This document shows positions 59,717 through 64,000 of a stretch of 64,000 nucleotides of DNA, piece after piece. The stretch is from JAWWPY01 sp963822825 (GTDB taxonomy: Bacteria; Actinomycetota; Actinomycetes; Streptosporangiales; Streptosporangiaceae). The notes below the pieces were generated by a model. That model saw only the letters and a list, made by a program, of their open reading frames with translations. It searched no databases and was not told the DNA's origin. Numbering within the stretch: position 1 is the first letter of the stretch; every line of letters starts with the position of its first letter. The stretch covers positions 434,001-498,000 of the forward strand of contig CAWGIW010000006.1 of the NCBI GenBank assembly GCA_963822825.1. The letters are read 5' to 3'. Made by a program: the position numbers and the translations under genes.

Positions 59717-61172
59717 CTAGTTTACGCCCGGGACGTCGGCGGCGATCAGGTGCGCGGTCGTGACCGGAGGGTCGGACAGTATCTTCGCCGCCTCCTCGTA
59801 CTGCCGGTCAGTGCCGGTCAGGCGGCCCGAGTGCTGCCTCAGGTGCTCTTCCCAGGATGGCACCACGAACAGCTCGACGAACGCCCGCGCATTCTCGCCG
59901 GCCCGGCGACCGAACCGGCGTCCACCACCAGCTGCGGGTCCGGCCAGTACACCGCCGGGCTGCGGTCCATGCCAGCGGTGTCCAGGAACGGCCAGAACCG
60001 GATGGTCGCCGCTCCCGCCGTCATCATGATGGCGGCGGCCAGGAACGCCGGCACCAGCCCGACCGCTCCGGCGACGACGCCCCAGCCCGCGGCGCCGGCC
60101 GCCTGGGCACCGAACAGCACCGTCTGGTAGACGGACAGGCCGCGGGCCCTGACCCACCCGGGCAGGAAGAGCTGGAGCGCCGCGTTGACGCTGGACAGGA
60201 CCGCGATCCAGGCCATGCCGGCGGGCAGCAGGACGACGAGGGTGACCGCAACGTTGCGCAGCAGGACCACGGCCACCATGGCGGCCGCATAGACCAGGCT
60301 CGCGGTGGCCATCAGGGCATTGCTGGAGAGCCGGGCCCGGGCCTGCGGCAGGATCAAGGCACCCCCGACGGCGCCGGCTCCCAATGCGCCCAGCAGGCCG
60401 TACCCGCCCGGCCCCAGGCCCAGCGTGCGGGTGGCGACCAGCGCCAGCAGCGCCCACAGCGCGCTGCCCGGCACCAGGAACAGCGCCGCCCGCAGCAGGA
60501 CCCGCTGCACCACCGGCGCGTTGCGCACGTACCGCCCCCCGGCCCGCAGCGCCGAGACGAAATGCTCCGGGTACTCCGGGGCCAGTCCCGGACGGGGATG
60601 CCACGCGATCAGTACCACCGCGTAGAACAGGAACGAGGCCGTGTTGACCGCAAACACGGCGGCTACCCCCGTCCGGGCGATCAGCACCCCGGCCAGGGCG
60701 GGGCCGACGGCCCGGGCCGGGTTGACGCTGATCGAGGTGAGGGTGGAGGCGGCCCGCACCTGGGTGCGAGGGACCAGGTCCGGCACGAGCGACTGGTAGG
60801 TCGGCACGGCCAGGACGGAGCCGGAGCCAAGCACGAACGTGAACGTCAGCAGGAGGGCCGGCGGCATCTGGTGGGCCGCCGTCAGGACGGTCAGGACCGC
60901 ACCGGCGGCCACCATGCCGCACTGGACCGCGATGAGCAGTCGGCGCCGGTCGAAGGTGTCGGCGAGCACCCCGCCGACCAGCCCGAACAAGACATAGGGC
61001 AGCATGTCGGCGGTCTGCACGAGGGGAACCAGGATCGCGGCATGCGACTGGTGACCAGCAGCCACTGGGCGCCCACCGTCTGCATCCAGGTACCGACGTT
61101 GCTGACCAGCGCGGCGATCCAGAGCGCCCGGAACACCCCGAAACGCAGCGGCGCCCACGTCGAGTCGGCCAT
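59717..61172 (-). pseudogene. MFS exporter (EntS/PF05977-like), two frame changes
   Basis: ATG 61172 opens MADSTWAPLRFGVFRALWIA and NVGTWMQTVGAQWLLVTS, the PF05977 N-terminus. After a shift near 61050 comes LVQTADMLPYVLFGLVGGVL and GGVLADTFDRRRLLIAVQCG, about 11 further helices, and AVYWPDPQLVVDAG. The C-terminal domain ENARAFVELFVVPSWEEHLR with TGTDRQYEEAAKILS follows in a third frame and has lost about 30 residues at its start. In the family this soluble tail carries an antibiotic-biosynthesis-monooxygenase-like fold. Probable efflux protein. Confidence 0.68.
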
Positions 61173-61371
61173 GCCGGGCCTCAAGCTCCCTCGGGGCGGT
61201 GCGCGACCATCCCTGCATTCTCGCCCACCGGCGGCGGGACGACGCGGACTCGCGTCGTGGGCCCGGCCGCCCGCCAGGATCCGCGTTCGCTAGCCTGATG
61301 CGCCAGGGCTGCCCCGCCTTCAGCACGACGGGCTCGCGGCCAGCGGTGTCGGGCGATGCGGAGGGACCCGG

Positions 61372-61866
61372 TTGGCCATCGCGGCACTGGTCCTGTGGAT
61401 ACTGACGGTCAGCGCGGGCATCTCCGTGCTGATCTCAGGGAACAACGCGAGGCGCCAGATGGCCCGTCGCGGGCCGGTGGCGACCATGCTGCCCCGATCC
61501 GCCGCGCCCCCGGTTACCGATGCGGGCCGGCCGCCGCCCATTCCCCGGACGAAGGTCCAGGCCGCACCGGGCGAGCACCCGCTACTCGAGTTCAGCCATC
61601 CCGCACTGGGGGCGGTCGGCCTCGCGTGCTGGTTCCTCTTCGTGGGCCTCCACTACCGGCCGCTGGCGTGGATCTCGTTCGGCATCGTGGTGGTGACCGT
61701 CGCGGCCGGGCTTGGCTGGCTGACCAGCAATGCGCGGGCGGCCAAGCGCCGCGGGAACGCCGCCCGGGCGCCTTTTCCGGCCCGCCTGGTCATGCTGCAC
61801 GGCCTGGCCGCTACCGCCACGGTCGTCCTCGCGGTGCTCACCGCGCTGTCCGCGGGCCACGGCTGA
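61372..61866 (+). CDS. Small multi-pass membrane protein
   Basis: 164 residues from a TTG at 61372. Hydrophobic segments lie near residues 3-22, 79-93, 97-114 and 140-160 (VGLACWFLFVGLHYRPLAWI is typical). The loops are Arg/Pro-rich. No recognised family. Frame clean; divergent from the MFS gene. Confidence 0.6.
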   Translation: MAIAALVLWILTVSAGISVLISGNNARRQMARRGPVATMLPRSAAPPVTDAGRPPPIPRTKVQAAPGEHPLLEFSHPALGAVGLACWFLFVGLHYRPLAWISFGIVVVTVAAGLGWLTSNARAAKRRGNAARAPFPARLVMLHGLAATATVVLAVLTALSAGHG

Positions 61867-61974
61867 GCCGCACCGGCAACCCACCTCCCGCCGGCCATGG
61901 CTCTGCCATAGTTTTCTCATGCGCCTCCTCCCGGTTTGTCGGCGGGCGCCGGGCAGATGGACGCTGGAGGCATC

Positions 61975-63501
61975 GTGGACAAGGAGTTTCCCGGGGCGTT
62001 CAGCGACTTGGTGGCGGGCTCGCAGATAGCCGGCTACCGCATCGTTGAGCAGATCGGCCGCGGCGGGATGGCCGTTGTCTACCGCGCCCGTGACATCCGG
62101 CTCGACCGCTGGGTGGCCCTGAAGATCCTGGCCCCTGACCTCGCCCGTGACCAGGTCTTCCGGCAACGGTTCATCAGGGAATCCCGGGCCGCGGCGGCCG
62201 TCGACCATCCGAACATCATCCCGATTTTCGAGGCCGGCGAAGCCGACGGGGTCCTGTTCATCGCGATGCGTTACGTCGGCGGGCAGGACGTGCGCAGCCT
62301 GCTCGACCGGGTGGGCGCGCTGCCTGCCGCGCGCGCCGCGGGCATTGTCACACAGGTCGCGTCGGCGCTGGATGCCGCCCACGCCTGCGGGCTGGTGCAC
62401 CGCGACGTGAAACCGGCCAACATGCTGCTCGACGATCGCGCCGAAAGCAGCGCGGCCGATCACGTCTACCTCTCCGATTTCGGGGTCAGCAAGCAGTCAG
62501 AGGCCACGTCCAACCTGACCCGCACCGGGCAACTGGTCGGCACGCTGGACTATCTGGCCCCCGAGCAGGTCGAGGGCCGCCCGGTGGACGGGCGCACGGA
62601 CCTCTACTCGCTGGCCTGTGCCGCGTTCGAGATGCTCTCCGGGACGCCGCCATTCAAAAGGGACCAGGGCTTGGCGGTCTTGTGGGCTCAACTGTCGGCC
62701 AAGCCGCCTGCCCTGACCAGCCGGCGCCCTGACCTGCCGGCCGCCGTCAACCAGGTCATCGCCAGGGCGCTGGCCAAGGCACCCGGCGACCGGTATGACA
62801 CGTGCCTGGGCTTCGCCTCGTCCCTGCAAGCGGCCTTCGGGCTCCGGGCCGGCGCCGACGCCAGCGCCCGGCCCGCGGCCGTTCATGGTCCACCGGTGCG
62901 AAGCGCTACCCAGACTGTCCGGCCGGCGGCCGCCCCGGGATCGCCGCGCCCGCCATCGCCTCCGGTCAGGGACGTCTACACCGCGCGCCCGCGGCCGCCC
63001 GCACCGAGACTGACGCGGCCGATGCCGGAGCCCTCACACGCCTACCCGCCGCCGAAGCGGCCGCGACGCTCACGGCTGACCGTCGCCGCGGTATTCGCCG
63101 CGGTGCTCCTGCTGGCCGGGGGCGTGGTGGCGGCCCACCGGTACACATCGGCGCTCCATCGCGGGTCCACGCCCACGGCCGGCCCAGCCACGTCCGCCGT
63201 GACCTCCGCGGCCGGCAGCCCGGCCGCTACCGTGCGGAAGTACATTTCAGCCATCAACACGCGCAACTATGCCAAGGCGTGGCGTCTCGGCGGCGACAAC
63301 AGCGGATCGACGTACCAGAGCTTCGTGCGCGGCTTCGGCACGACCGAGCGGGACAACCTGACCATCCTGTCGGTGTCTGGCCCCCTGGTGCGGGCCCGGG
63401 TGGTCGCCGTGCAGACGAATGGCACGATCCAGATCTACCAGGGCAGCTACACCGTCGGACAGGGCGTCATCACCGAGTTCAACATCCGGCGGGTGAGCTG
63501 A
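61975..63501 (+). CDS. PknB-type serine/threonine protein kinase
   Basis: 508 residues. The kinase domain has IGRGGMAVVYRARD (glycine loop), the ATP-anchoring Lys50 in VALKIL, the catalytic loop HRDVKPAN with Asp144, DFG at 168-170 and APEQVEG. A Pro-rich linker (about 285-370) and one membrane helix (LTVAAVFAAVLLLAGGVVAA) precede an external domain of about 100 residues ending QGVITEFNIRRVS, similar to small nuclear-transport-factor-like or SnoaL-like sensor tails. GTG 61975 has GGAGG five bases upstream and is preferred over ATG 61957. Signals cell-surface state by phosphorylation. Confidence 0.9.
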   Translation: MDKEFPGAFSDLVAGSQIAGYRIVEQIGRGGMAVVYRARDIRLDRWVALKILAPDLARDQVFRQRFIRESRAAAAVDHPNIIPIFEAGEADGVLFIAMRYVGGQDVRSLLDRVGALPAARAAGIVTQVASALDAAHACGLVHRDVKPANMLLDDRAESSAADHVYLSDFGVSKQSEATSNLTRTGQLVGTLDYLAPEQVEGRPVDGRTDLYSLACAAFEMLSGTPPFKRDQGLAVLWAQLSAKPPALTSRRPDLPAAVNQVIARALAKAPGDRYDTCLGFASSLQAAFGLRAGADASARPAAVHGPPVRSATQTVRPAAAPGSPRPPSPPVRDVYTARPRPPAPRLTRPMPEPSHAYPPPKRPRRSRLTVAAVFAAVLLLAGGVVAAHRYTSALHRGSTPTAGPATSAVTSAAGSPAATVRKYISAINTRNYAKAWRLGGDNSGSTYQSFVRGFGTTERDNLTILSVSGPLVRARVVAVQTNGTIQIYQGSYTVGQGVITEFNIRRVS

Positions 63502-63609
63502 GCCGGACGCGGCGGCGGCCGCCGGCGGTGTGGCCGGTCTCGCCCATGTACCGTCCCAATCTCCAGGACGCTGAAGATTTCATTTTTCGAGCCCAACGGA
63601 GGGCCGTCC

Positions 63610-64000
63610 ATGTGGCATGACATGTTCGTCGAGCAGATACCGCTGGCTGAGAAGATCCTGCGGACAGTGATCGTCTACGCGCTGCTGGCGGTGCTCTTCC
63701 GGCTCACCGGCAAGCGGGGGCTGGCCAGCATGAATACGTTCGACTTCATTGTGATCTTTCTCTTGTCCAACGTGGTCCAGAACGCGGTCATCGGCAACGA
63801 CGCATCGCTGATCGGCGGGATCATCGGAGCCGTCACCCTGGTCACGGTCAATTCCGCGGTCAACCGGCTCATCGCCGTCAGCCCCACCGCCGCGCGGATC
63901 TTCGATGGGCGCGCCACCACCGTGATCAGCAATGGTCACCCGGTCAACCGCGCGCTGCGGAGGCTGGGCCTGCGGCGCAGCGAACTCGACCACGCGGTGC
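63610..64000 (+). CDS. YetF/DUF421 family membrane protein (partial, runs off window end)
   Basis: 130 residues visible, MWHDMFVEQIPLAEKILRTV. Membrane segments are around VIVYALLAVLFRLTGKRGLA, FDFIVIFLLSNVVQNAVIG and IIGAVTLVTVNSAVN, followed by the start of the soluble domain (ARIFDGRATTVISNGHPVNR). LTGKR...-MNTFDF is the YetF/DUF421 signature. GGAGGG before ATG 63610 supports the start. Confidence 0.85.
   Translation, partial: MWHDMFVEQIPLAEKILRTVIVYALLAVLFRLTGKRGLASMNTFDFIVIFLLSNVVQNAVIGNDASLIGGIIGAVTLVTVNSAVNRLIAVSPTAARIFDGRATTVISNGHPVNRALRRLGLRRSELDHAV

Noticed and set aside
59857..61293. A 478-codon plus-strand frame
   Set aside because: It is antisense to the MFS exporter with its recognisable helices.

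Overview
The window is high-GC DNA from an actinobacterium, probably a filamentous soil organism. The evidence is pervasive G/C at third codon positions, a SepH cell-division protein, a RamB-like regulator divergent from isocitrate lyase (aceA), a PknB-type kinase, MMPL transporters, Tat/Sec-exported polysaccharide-degrading enzymes and MarR-controlled MFS pumps. No rRNA, tRNA or CRISPR array was found.

Layout. (1) 1-7 kb: the start of a sensor kinase, an MMPL transporter, a broken ArsR-like regulator and scraps of other genes (monooxygenase, carbamoyltransferase, inositol-phosphate synthase, IS110), plus an epimerase gene enclosed by inverted repeats. (2) 7-21.5 kb: a secreted carbohydrate-degradation island with an SGNH esterase, a CE1/PHB-depolymerase-like esterase with CBM2, GH95 and GH29 alpha-fucosidases, a pectate-lyase-like protein, the two ends of a lost glycosidase and a GH115 alpha-glucuronidase. 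Several are frameshifted. A palindrome of type CGAAA-N(0-2)-TTTCG recurs in their promoters. (3) 22-30 kb: a minus-strand acyl-CoA catabolic operon (SDR, amidohydrolase, AMP-forming acyl-CoA ligase, MaoC) facing a plus-strand MFS / secreted hydrolase / MarR operon. Both carry the same ACAGG-AAA-CCTGT palindrome. (4) 30-35.6 kb: IS481-disrupted two-component and antitoxin remnants, then a very large frameshifted beta-helix protein. (5) 35.6-40.7 kb: acyl-CoA dehydrogenase, RamB-like regulator and isocitrate lyase (fatty-acid/acetate metabolism), all carrying frameshifts. (6) 40.7-46.4 kb: a glycosyltransferase, a second MMPL protein and a MarR/MFS pair. (7) 46.6-64 kb: sepH, a PEBP lipoprotein, a repeat-rich membrane-anchored protein, and a lipid/glycolipid neighbourhood (phospholipase C-like, diacylglycerol kinase, two GT4, an MGDG-synthase-like GT28), an MFS exporter, a Ser/Thr kinase and a partial YetF/DUF421 gene.

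Two kinds of damage are very common. One is single-base indels that split well-conserved genes. The other is internal deletions that leave only the ends of a gene. The deletions are biological, or at least not explained by base-calling. The single-base indels could be either decay or consensus errors in a draft assembly, because several fall in G/C runs. I annotate each broken gene as one pseudogene spanning all its fragments and say where the frame changes.
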